A DNA stretch of 64,000 nt from Lingula anatina. Its lineage: Eukaryota; Brachiopoda; Lingulata; Lingulida; Lingulidae. The position numbers were made by a program, and so were the translations under genes. Within the stretch, counting starts at the first letter, position 1. Every line of letters starts with the position of its first letter. Of this stretch, positions 11,839 through 21,507 are shown piece by piece. Location of the stretch: NCBI RefSeq assembly GCF_001039355.2, contig NW_019774203.1, forward strand, positions 377,164 through 441,163, in the 5' to 3' direction. The notes under the pieces were generated by a model. That model did no database searches. It was not told the origin of the DNA and saw only the letters and a list, made by a program, of their open reading frames with translations.

Positions 11839-12413
11839 TTCTTTCCAGATGTATTTCAAATTCTGGTCTCTGTTACTGTATCTTATGGCAACTATCGCTG
11901 TATCCACAGTACAGGCAAGGTGTTCATTCATCCCTGACTGTGAGGCATGCTTTGTAAGCACATACGGAGAAACAAGGGAGCAGGATTTTTGGACGCTGAT
12001 GTGCAGTTCATCAAGTTCAATAAGGTGTTCTAGTTTGTATTCTGGATTAAGGTCTTTGAATGCGACAGTGGGGCTTCTGGATCTCAGCCACAGTTTCGTA
12101 GAATCTTACAACTGTTTATATCAGCCTACAAGCAAAATTCGAAGCAATGACAATCCTTCCGTGTTTGAAATAGACATGTCCTATGCCCATGTGAATGATC
12201 TTTCAAACCTTCTAAACATCTTGAAAAACAGTGTTCTGACACTTAACCTTAAATATGCAAGAGTGCATCAGTTATTGGAGACTCTGAGTTTTTCGACTTA
12301 TCCAATGTTAAGAAATGTTGACTTGAGTGGCACATTTCCTTCAGTACTTGGTAACTTATCACTAGATGGAGCCACTTACCTGGAGACGCTGTATTTGGAC
12401 AACAATCGCCTGA
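11050..12413 (+). repeat. tandem repeat unit of receptor intron plus 5' CDS, copy 1
   Basis: About 1.36 kb of intron and 5' coding sequence repeated directly as 12415-13787, joined by an N at 12414. Differences are a few substitutions, G-run length changes, and a short indel near 11428 (AAAGGATC context) where the second copy instead agrees with the 8700 copy. Confidence 0.85.
11849..12413 (+). pseudogene. truncated LRR receptor copy B (about 188 aa)
   Basis: Signal peptide, N-terminal Cys cap and the first LRRs of a receptor, in frame from an ATG right after an acceptor. It is essentially identical to the start of receptor C; the one coding difference I noticed is Arg versus Met just after the predicted signal-peptide cleavage site. 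The frame stops making sense at N12414, inside LETLYLDNNRL, where the sequence jumps back to the intron of the same unit. Either a real partial tandem duplicate that would give a short secreted LRR fragment, or an assembly artefact. I favour the artefact. Confidence 0.75.
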
Positions 12414-12414
12414 N
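12414..12414. other. ambiguous base at a duplication junction
   Basis: A single N between the broken coding sequence of copy B and the restart of the intron sequence. It is the second of only two ambiguous bases I saw in the window, and both lie at repeat junctions. Confidence 0.7.
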
Positions 12415-13222
12415 CTTTGACCTTAACTGACATGATTGATTATTTATGTCAGCCCTATATTATCGTAAGAAAAAAAGATGTTGAACAAAGCAGAGGAGAC
12501 GGGATGATAAGAGGGGGGGGGGTGACGTGGGCTGTTTCGGGAGTACCCAGGTACACGATTTAGTTATAAAGGGGGTGGCATTATACTCATTTTGGCTCGC
12601 TTCGATCGCTTTGCTCGGCAGATGTGAATTGTTTGACGTGGACAATTTCACTGCAATATGTAAGACATTGAGGTGTGAAATTTGCTTGGTCTGCTGTCGT
12701 TTTGCTTATTCTTAAACTGTGCTTTTATCCTTTTGGCTGGTAAGACCAGACAAATATAAGTACATGTACGTGTAGCTATAGACAAAAGGATCAAAAGGAT
12801 AGACAAAAGTCTATTTTATCCTTTTATTTTTGTGTGTTGGAGAGACAATAGGGTATTGCCTAGTAAATGTAGTACCTATGAAGCTAAGAGGCATGTGGCT
12901 AAGTGTGCCCACCTCTGGACTCGATCGAATATTGCCCAGAGGGCGTAAAACCTCTCTATGATGTTATTTCCACAAATACATTTAATAATTAGTATGCTTA
13001 CGTTCTGAACGACAGATGTTTGTTTTACTGCTTTGTAACAGTTACCATGATGTTCAACCGCTAGATGTAACACTTTAGACACCCCCATCATACGTGTACT
13101 GAACACTGTATAACTGGCATTTCATGCAATGTTTGAAATAATTGTTCGAGACTAAGCCACGTCTGAATATCAACAAGGCATCCCAGATCAATGTTTAAGT
13201 AATTTTTTTCAATTCTTTCCAG

Positions 13223-14962
13223 ATGTATTTCAAATTCTGGTCTCTGTTACTGTATCTTATGGCAACTATCGCTGTATCCACAGTACAGGCAATGTGTTCA
13301 TTCATCCCTGACTGTGAGGCATGCTTTGTAAGCACATACGGAGAAACAAGGGAGCAGGATTTTTGGACGCTGATGTGCAGTTCATCAAGTTCAATAAGGT
13401 GTTCTAGTTTGTATTCTGGATTAAGGTCTTTGAATGCGACAGTGGGGCTTCTGGATCTCAGCCACAGTTTCGTAGAATCTTACAACTGTTTATATCAGCC
13501 TACAAGCAAAATTCGAAGCAATGACAATCCTTCCGTGTTTGAAATAGACATGTCCTATGCCCATGTGAATGATCTTTCAAACCTTCTAAACATCTTGAAA
13601 AACAGTGTTCTGACACTTAACCTTAAATATGCAAGAGTGCATCAGTTATTGGAGACTCTGAGTTTTTCGACTTATCCAATGTTAAGAAATGTTGACTTGA
13701 GTGGCACATTTCCTTCAGTACTTGGTAACTTATCACTAGATGGAGCCACTTACCTGGAGACGCTGTATTTGGACAACAATCGCCTGAGTGAGGTTCCCAG
13801 TGTGATACGTGATATGACATCACTGAAACACCTTTCTCTGCAACATAACTTTTTAAATGAAACGGCTTTGGATAAGCCCGATATTTTTCCTTTGACATTA
13901 GAGTCACTTGATTTAAGTTACAATAACTTCCGAGGAAACGCAGACTTTAGCTGGATGAATTCGGTAAATTTGCGGACCTTAAGAATGCGAAGTACGTCTA
14001 TTGGTGGCTATAAATTACCCAAAAAACTTGGGGGCATGTCCAACCTGGAAATATTGGATATAAGTGCCAACGCATTGACGCGGTTTTCCTTGGATAACAT
14101 CGAAAAGTTTCCAGAATTGAGAGTTTTTAACTTTTCCTTTAACAAACTTCGAGATGTGACACCAGCAATTCAAAAATCACCCTTACTTCGTCGCTTATAT
14201 CTTCGATCAAACGATATAGGGTATGTGGCTCCTGAAACCTTTAGGAATATCTCAAATTTGACCGTGTTGGATCTTGGAGACAACAAAATTAGTTCCTTGT
14301 CTCCCATTGCCTTTTCTGGTGTAGAAGAAAGTTTGGAGCGATTGTACTTGGATGGGAACCAATTGAAAGCCCTGGACAAATGTACCATAGTACGTCTCAC
14401 ACGCTTGCGTAGACTGAGGATTGGCGGTAATCCGTTCCATTGTGATTGCAAGATAGCTTGGCTTCGTTCATGCCATGATAAAGTAGTAGACAATGATGTG
14501 GACAAGGCTTTCTGTAACAGCCCAAAAGAATTTAAGGGGATGGATGTCAGTGTTTTCTCGACAGAAGGTTGCGCCCCCTCACAGTTGACCTTTGATGACT
14601 GTTCTGAACCCATTAATAATGCACAGGTGACTGGAAATGAACCTATGACGTCATTTACAAGACGGGCTCTTGTCGCAGCATATTTTGCAGTGGGATTTAG
14701 CACCACCTGTCTTGTATTTCTTGTCGTCTACATTACTGTCACCGGGTATAGATTTTATAAGCGATTCCGTGGTAAACAAAGCAATAATACCACTAAAATT
14801 GAGAAGACCATGCCTGGAGTACAAGACACGAACGTCACCGAGGCTGGGGAAACAAGACCGTATCAGGAATTGTCGAGAGTCTCTAATTACCAGAATATCG
14901 CTGATGGAAACCGACCAACTGGGAATTTTTACGAAGCTCTGAATCCAAATACAGCAATTTAA
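13223..14962 (+). CDS. LRR transmembrane receptor C (579 aa)
   Basis: Paralogue of the receptor at 3255, also one exon starting directly behind an acceptor (TTCTTTCCAG). It has a signal peptide of 23 residues (ends STVQA), an N-terminal cap (CSFIPDCEAC), about a dozen LRRs, an LRRCT near 404 (FHCDC), a membrane helix at about 482-508, and the same basic stop-transfer. The tail again has three tyrosines: YQEL (547), YQNI (556), YEAL (570). The C-terminal LRRs, LRRCT, helix and tail are nearly the same as in A, whereas roughly the first 150 residues differ strongly. One oddity is an extra Cys in the LRRCT (LRSC where A has LRSW). Intact with no stops; likely functional. Confidence 0.95.
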   Translation: MYFKFWSLLLYLMATIAVSTVQAMCSFIPDCEACFVSTYGETREQDFWTLMCSSSSSIRCSSLYSGLRSLNATVGLLDLSHSFVESYNCLYQPTSKIRSNDNPSVFEIDMSYAHVNDLSNLLNILKNSVLTLNLKYARVHQLLETLSFSTYPMLRNVDLSGTFPSVLGNLSLDGATYLETLYLDNNRLSEVPSVIRDMTSLKHLSLQHNFLNETALDKPDIFPLTLESLDLSYNNFRGNADFSWMNSVNLRTLRMRSTSIGGYKLPKKLGGMSNLEILDISANALTRFSLDNIEKFPELRVFNFSFNKLRDVTPAIQKSPLLRRLYLRSNDIGYVAPETFRNISNLTVLDLGDNKISSLSPIAFSGVEESLERLYLDGNQLKALDKCTIVRLTRLRRLRIGGNPFHCDCKIAWLRSCHDKVVDNDVDKAFCNSPKEFKGMDVSVFSTEGCAPSQLTFDDCSEPINNAQVTGNEPMTSFTRRALVAAYFAVGFSTTCLVFLVVYITVTGYRFYKRFRGKQSNNTTKIEKTMPGVQDTNVTEAGETRPYQELSRVSNYQNIADGNRPTGNFYEALNPNTAI

Positions 14963-17018
14963 AGATATTTAGGAGACGATAGCGTAAAAAGGCAACGAAA
15001 CACCGTTTCTGTACTTATTGAAATATATCCAAAATGTTAATTTTGAATTAAGGGTATAACCTGAATTATCTTACTGTGTGGGCAAAAATACAAAACGTAT
15101 AAAAACGAAAAGATTTTCATCTTGTATAGACCTAGGTTGTGCCCAATGCAATGTCTCCTATTTCCATTTTAAAGAAGAGATGCACTCCATTCCAAAACTA
15201 AAGGACAGATGGTCCTATCGTCTTATATTACTTACTTCCTTTGACCGTGAATGGAAACATGGCGTTCCGCACTGCTTTCTAGAATTATTTATTCTTTACA
15301 ATTATTTATAATTATTTATATAATGCACTTGTAAGCGTTTGGTAATGGGTTCTGGTAATCTTCAATCGCATCATTAATCCATAACTATAGCAAAATATAA
15401 ATGTTGCTCTTTACGAGGTATTCGTATCCTAGTTTGCTTCCATTTAAAATAATTTAATGCCCCCCTCCGAAAAAAAAACACGAGCTTTATGTAGTCTTGT
15501 AAATTATTATACATGTAATCAATCGTAATATACATGTAAAATTGATATTGTATTGCTTATGCTGCCATGATCATATTATACAGCCATATGAGAAAGGTCT
15601 GTTTACACACTTAATAATATTGCGTTTCCATAAAAGTGACAAAATGTATAAAAAAAAAAAAAAAAAAAAAAACAGCGTTTCCTGTGGCCTAAAGATCTGT
15701 TTTATTTACATTTAAACAATACGGGAGGTGGAATTACCCTGTATATAATATGAATAAAGTTGCTAACTTGTTTGATAGGTGGTGAGAATTTCCCCAAAAG
15801 AAATACATTTTTAGATTCAGGTAAGGTAATTATAGCAGAGACACCCTAACAATCCTTACCAAATTTTGAAATTATTTGATAAAAAGTAGGAAGTAACTTA
15901 TATGTAATTTGGCTGTGAAATCACCATCATGACGTCACTCTTTAAATTTGGTTGGATACACAGTTAGATATAGAAATGAACTGACCCGTTAACAGCCAAA
16001 ATTTCCAGCATTATCTTTTCTCTTTGTTTTCACACAAGAAGTTTAATTTCTGGTGGTTGAGTTGATATTTAATAGATCTTTTTCACTAAATTAGTTTTAA
16101 ATTAGTTCGCAAGTCTTTGTTCTGTTAGCAATTTTATCTAATCGTCCATGTTTTTATAACGTGTCTGTCTGTATCCTAACACAAATGATTTATTCATATT
16201 TGACCATGGGTTTGTGTTTCATTGTATTCTGTCGCCGTTTTCTCCAACCGTTTTTGTTCACCCAGTCACACAGTGGTATAAGTTAACACGTATTTTGAGT
16301 TATCATCTTAATTGCCAGTCTTAGTGCAAAGGTACTAAGTCAACTTTAAAGAGTTCCTGTCGTATAATTCTAAATTATGATTTAATATTTCGGTATCACT
16401 AAAAATAGCCTTTATTAAGCTACCGTGTCGTTCAGGATTATACATAGGCCTATCATGTGTAACCGCGCTGTTACTTGTACCTAAAGCAGATAATTCCGCC
16501 ACACTGTCTGACAGTGGCATATAACTCTCTTTACGCCTATTGGGCAGTTTATACATTATGTATCTATAATGCTTTATTGTTTATTACTCAGAGTTTGGGT
16601 ATATTAGGTTATAATTTAGCCAAGTACTTAGTTTCTCTGACAAGAGCCAGCGTGTGGTATTCAGTAGTGGGTGTTATGTACAGTTGTGTACAGTCGTGCT
16701 GGCCCGCACTTCCGTATATTATTACACTACATGTAAAATGAATTTCAGTTGTATAATCATCACCTTTTTTAAAAGAAAGGCTCTCTATACAGTATACGTA
16801 CAGGTATACATTCGTTATTCAGAGAGAGAGAGAGAGAGAGACATTTGAGACATTGGGAAACACCTTGAGACACCTAGCTCCTACTTCAAGAAGAGTGTAG
16901 ATGCAAAGCTTCTACAAGCAAGGTGTACCCCCATACTTATTGGTATTCAAGAAGCCTATACAATAAAGCTGTAGAAAACCACAATACAGTCATGTTCTTA
17001 ATTAAACCGCGTGAATTA
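14963..17018 (+). other. 3' flank of receptor C
   Basis: Noncoding and homologous to 5019-6340. It carries a poly(A) tract (15651-15672) followed by about 0.8 kb not present in the first flank, a (GA)n tract near 16822-16840, and an AATAAA at 16962-16967 conserved in position with 6257-6262. The short open frames here are not supported by any family resemblance. Confidence 0.5.
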
Positions 17019-18312
17019 CAGGGTTACTAATTAATATGGAATATTATTTTTGGCGAGTAAATTTTCTACAAAATGTTTATTTCCTCTCTAACTATTTCAA
17101 ATCCAAAACTGAGGTGTCATTCCGTGTGTAGCCAGGTGTGTTACCTAATTACCACACAACTCGCGAAACAATTGATGCATGCAGTTGCATGTTCTGTGGT
17201 CAGAAATGTGAGGGGTTGTCTTTTCTGCAATTTCTGCCCTTGTATAAAAACGCATGGGTTTGGCCAATCTTTGGAGTGTATTTAGAGAAGCAATAAAGGG
17301 ATCGCTCTGAAACTTGACAGGTACCTTAGTGAAGATATGGTTCGACATCTAAGCAACGCAGCTTACTATGGGATTCTTGCTCTTAGAGAAAATGGCCAGA
17401 AACAGACAGCCATTGCCGGGTAATTCAACATTTATTAGAAACCGTTTGTTAAGTCCTCCAAAGAAATGCTGCAACAAGGGCACCTACCCCAATACCTAAC
17501 GATCGAACCCGTGTCCACCGACGTGTACGAGAGACATGAAACGATGATTGTGTACTGCCTAGGGTGCAAGCAGGGGAAGGTAACGTCTCTGTTTGGGGAA
17601 CATTTCATGCCGGTTCCCAGAACCAGTTGGTTTTTCTAGGAGGCAACCTCAACCAGGATTCCTGCATAGACATTCTACAGCAAACAATGCTTCGATTTGT
17701 ATAGCAAGACGACTGCGCAAACATCGAGCTCGCAGAATCACTGTTTTTCTTCGAAACCAGTGGGTTCAGCCACTGCACTGGCCTGCAAACTCCCCAGATA
17801 TGAACACAATTGAAAATCTGTGGGCGGAAGTAACTCACAGAATAAATAGCTATGGTCATCGGCCGGTAAATAGTGATAAACTGCGACAGGCAAGTATCAC
17901 TGCGTGGAATGATATCCCCATCCAAACTCTAAAAAACTTGCCACAGGGTATGCCATGTAGGATGAGGGCTGCTGGTGGTCACACCGGCTATTGATGACTT
18001 TTCATGATTTACTGAAATGAATTTTTTGACTGTGTAACATATCACTGTCCGGAGGCTATCATTTTCTTTAATATCTTAGCTTAAAATCAATACTGACATC
18101 AAACTGTTGATATGGTTTTTTGGGGGTGTTCTTTTCTTTTGAATGACATCTTATGTCAGATTTGATATCATTGACCAAAATATCTCACAATAGGAGACTG
18201 GATATTTTTATCACTCAATGACATACATTTTTGATGAATCAAGGCAAAAAAAAATTAATCAGCACTCAAAAATAACAATGATAAAAATATTCCATATTAA
18301 GAAGTAACCCTG
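17019..18312 (+). mobile_element. Tc1/mariner-type transposon, 1294 bp, inactive
   Basis: Bounded by inverted repeats of 27 bp with two mismatches (17019-17045 starting CAGGGTTACT; 18286-18312 ending AGTAACCCTG) and flanked on both sides by TA (17017-17018, 18313-18314), the target duplication typical of this superfamily. The transposase inside is frameshifted and internally deleted (separate entry). The matching flank of receptor A near 6296-6340 lacks the element, so insertion followed the duplication. Confidence 0.9.
17338..17993 (+). pseudogene. Tc1/mariner transposase pseudogene
   Basis: The N-terminal part reads MVRHLSNAAYYGILALRENG, an HTH-type start, then hits a stop. After frameshifts, VWGTFHAGSQNQLVFLGG and DILQQTMLRF resemble the central catalytic core. 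The C-terminal part (17746 onward) reads WVQPLHWPANSPDMNTIENL, the usual final catalytic box of Tc1-type DDE transposases, and continues to a stop at 17991-17993. The middle catalytic segment (the usual QDN..H box) is missing. No intact frame remains; it could not support its own movement. Confidence 0.85.
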
Positions 18313-18359
18313 TATGCGTTGTCAATTTAGAGAGCATTCAAAACAAGTTGATCCGCGGA

Positions 18360-18564
18360 CTAAATATGGTCGACTCACTTAAAGCAGCGCCGGTTGATTC
18401 CATAGCGCCCCTCCCCCCCCGCCTCCACACGCGCCTTCGCTGTAGGTGGCCTTGCAATTAAACCTCGGAGCTGAGATTTCATCCGTTTAATGACACGTGT
18501 GGAGGCAGGGAGACCCCATGAAGATTTAGCGGTGCTGCTTTTAAGTTCGGTCGGCCATATTTAG
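18360..18564. mobile_element. foldback (MITE-like) element, copy 2
   Basis: Counterpart of 6382-6605 with the same nested inverted repeats (AGCAGCGCCG ... CGGTGCTGCT; CCACACGCGCC ... GACACGTGTGG). A shorter C-run accounts for most of the size difference. Confidence 0.55.
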
Positions 18565-18695
18565 CCTGCGGATCATCTGTTCTGAAAGCGCTCTATCTCT
18601 TAATCGCCTCCAAGTGTAACTGTTCTCTGAGGGAGAACGGCGTAGTTAACATACTTCCCATTTAAGAGGGTTTTTTATGACAAAAAAGTCCCAAG

Positions 18696-18769
18696 TGGCC
18701 CGACTGGGGCTCGAACCCAGGACATTCGCGTTATTAGCACGACGCTCTAACCGACTGAGCTATCAGGCC
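18696..18769 (-). tRNA. tRNA-Ile (anticodon AAU)
   Basis: Read on the minus strand, the sequence folds into a standard cloverleaf. The acceptor stem GGCCTGA pairs with TCGGGCC (one T-G pair), the D arm is GCTC...GAGC, the anticodon stem TCGTG/CGCGA carries the loop CTAATAA (anticodon AAT), and the T arm is CTGGG TTCGAGC CCCAG. The discriminator is A and CCA is not encoded. A T-run about 8 bases downstream on the minus strand (18683-18688) serves as a Pol III terminator. Internal A and B boxes are intact. No intron. The matching flank of receptor A lacks it. Confidence 0.95.
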
Positions 18770-21190
18770 TCCCACGAACACCTTACAGGTAAAATTTACA
18801 AAAAATTTTCCCAAATACTCCCAAATAGTAGTCTACTATTCGTTCGTTACACATGGATATCTTATGCCATGTTTTACAGAAGGACATTCGCAGCATATAC
18901 AGTGTTCTTATCGCTTTTAATATATTTCCACTTCAGGTCATGCTATTTCGGATGTTGCCCATCATTAAAGACCAATGTCATCATTATTTTCACTTTAGGA
19001 AAAATTAAATTGAGACGATATATCCTAAACTTCGGCCACACTGCGATAACAACTTTTTTGGCAACTTTAAAGCAACCTCAAATAGATTTCAATCGTTTAA
19101 CAGTAATTCCAATGTAAACACACGCGTCCTCGTGGTGTTGAGTAGAAAACAGAAAAGCTGATGATTATAAGAGTACATTAGAAGCAGGAGATCAAGGTAA
19201 ACATGTTAAGCAGATTGCATTCAGCGAGGGTCCCCGCGGAATTGGATCGATCTACGTAAAGTTTCAATCAAAAAGTTTTAATCGGAATTAGACCTTTGCA
19301 AGAGATGTCACTTTAAACATTACACCTATGGCGACAAGCGCGGACTACTTTTTCACAATGGTTGGATGTTTTCCTTCGTCACCTTTGTCAAAATACAAAG
19401 TCACTCGGGTAAACCACATACTATCATTTAATTGGATAACCTTTTTTTCTCCGTCTCCCTTTCCCTACCACCTCTCCCTCCCTCTCTCTCTCTCTCTCTC
19501 TCGTACACATACTCACACCCTCCACCTCGCACATGGAAACACTCCAACTTTTGCCTCTAAATTTATGGCCGTGCATCAATCAAATGACACCGTCCATGTG
19601 GGGAATAGCCAACAATGAAACCAACGACACCTTACCTATGTTGATTTATCAAAGAAATTAATGTCAATGTGCTCCGGGCATCTGGTCCCAAAGCCGTCAA
19701 CTCGCGTGCCATTCCTAACAAGTGTCTTAGGTCAAGTCGGGTCAGGTCTCAATCAACTGTTTCCTGTGTGAAAGTATGCCTAAAGGAAGACTCGACACTC
19801 TCTTTCTGTCTATAATCTTATTTTCTTTCTTTTTCATTCATTCATTCATTCATTCATTCATTCATTCATTCATTCGTTCGTTCGTTCGTTCATTCATTCT
19901 TTCGTTCATCCGTTCATTCTTTCGTTTATCCATTCATCGTTATTTCTTTCTTTCTCCTTTTTTCTATCAATATAATTCCACAAGTTCCTTTAAATTTAGA
20001 TAATCACTGAAAAGGTAACCTTATTATAACCACCAAACAGTTTCTACACCTTTCAAAGCTGTAACACCTTTTCCGTCATCTCTTTATTTCAGTCTGATAA
20101 AAGTCTAACATTTTGTCACAGCTTTACTTCATGTCAGTGGCGGATCACGAACAAGGCACGTCTGGTCACGTGTCCCTCTGGTAAACCCCCTCCCCCCCCG
20201 ACTTCGGCGGTACCCCCATTTTCACCTGCTTTTTAGCTGGTATAACAAGCGAAACGAGACGAAATCAAGCGATCTTTCTTTTTTCCCCTTGCCCCCCCCC
20301 CCCCCCAGCAATATTTTGGATTAGTCGGTGTATGTCAAATGTTAAAGAGGTACTCGTGTATTCAGGTGTTCTTTCACTCTTCTCACTTCTCCAACATTAT
20401 CAAATGTTCAATGTGGAGACCTAAACAACTTCCATTAACTAAACAGGATTACATTTTGAAAGAAATCTGCTGCCAGTATCAATGACATTGACGAGCATGA
20501 CGGAATTTAGCTTGTATCCTGTCCCCGTGGGCAATAATCCACCTAGCGCAAAAACATGGGCAAATCGTCCGGAGGCCAAACTTCAAAGAAACTCGATTGA
20601 CAACTATGAATGTTAAATATAAGATCCTGCAAAACAATGCAACCCTTTAAGATGGATGCCGCCTCTTGTCTCTTAAGGCGCGCAAAGAACAACAGAGAAC
20701 TTCTGAATGGTCGTTTTCGCATTATCTCATTGAGCGACCATAAAATACAACCCACTCCAATGAGGTATGAATATGCATTACAATGAAAAAAACACCGGAG
20801 GGTTTTATAGTAATATGACATGGGATTTCTTTAAGACACTCCACTGGCGGTGGTCAAAAGTGTACACACATTCAGAAGTATGCAATCAAATAAATTATAA
20901 ATAGCGGTTCATGATCACTATGTAATAAAATTGACATGATTTAAATCGACTTTTTATGTAAAATTATATTAAAAGTAATTTATTTTCTTTTGTTGTTTAC
21001 TTCAAGATTGTATGGCGGTGGTGTGTCTGTTTGATGACCTAATACGATGCATAATATATTTGCATTTTCATTTTTTTTTAAATTAACGCCAGTCTTCATC
21101 AGAATGTGTCTGGCTTTTTAGGTGTAGAGAGTTCATTAAAGTGATTTTATAAATCCAGTTATATTAAACTGACACCGGTGACTATTCCAA
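18770..21190. other. intergenic region with microsatellites
   Basis: No gene recognised. Contents: sequence homologous to 6775-7020 (about 19020-19310), a (CT)n tract (19478-19502), a (TTCA)n/(TTCG)n tract (about 19836-19940), and two C-runs inside a degenerate copy of a dispersed repeat starting near GTGGCGGATC (about 20136). An open frame on the minus strand at 20543-20821 resembles nothing I know. Confidence 0.5.
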
Positions 21191-21238
21191 ATCACTTCAC
21201 CTGAAGACGACCTAACGATAAGGTCAAAACGCCGTGAT
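21191..21238 (+). other. hammerhead-ribozyme-like motif (possible retroelement 3' end)
   Basis: The string CTGAAGA, a short stem (GACCT...AGGTC) and AAAACG follow the order of a hammerhead core, and outer segments ATCAC/GTGAT can pair. The position where the core needs G is A, so it would probably not cleave. Such motifs are found in the ends of Penelope-like elements. Interpretation is tentative. Confidence 0.25.
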
Positions 21239-21417
21239 CTCCGCATCAACGAAAGATCCAATATTAGGATTAATTTTCTCATTAACTCAGTGGAGAATAT
21301 AGGTGCCATCAAAACAGAACTAATTCAGGTGACAAAGTCGTTAAAGTCATGCTGGCTTCATCTAACGCTCGTGACATGCATTTGTCAGAACACTGCCCAC
21401 AGCAAAGGGTTTGGCGG

Positions 21418-21424
21418 TATATAA
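21418..21424 (+). promoter_or_regulatory. TATA box of the pentapeptide-repeat gene
   Basis: TATATAA in a locally GC-rich setting, 84 bases upstream of the start codon at 21508. It would place transcription start near 21450 and give a 5' UTR of roughly 60 nt. Confidence 0.65.
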
Positions 21425-21507
21425 CCGCGCGCCCAGACAAATAGAAAAGTGTGCCTAAGAGATCCCTACCGTAGATAGCAACAGCACTGCAAGCAGAAGA
21501 CGTCAAG

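Noticed and set aside
3255-14962. Toll-like receptor identity for the LRR genes
   Set aside because: No TIR domain follows the membrane helix; the tail is only about 70 residues.
18677-19117. Open reading frame of 146 codons on the + strand with LGLEPRTFALLARRSN
   Set aside because: It is the complement of the tRNA-Ile gene; this peptide is a well-known artefact of translating tRNA antisense.
19836-19940. CRISPR-like array at the TTCA repeats
   Set aside because: It is a four-base microsatellite with no spacers, in a eukaryotic context.
20543-20821. 92-codon minus-strand open frame
   Set aside because: Mixed ordinary composition with no domain I recognise; insufficient support to call a gene.
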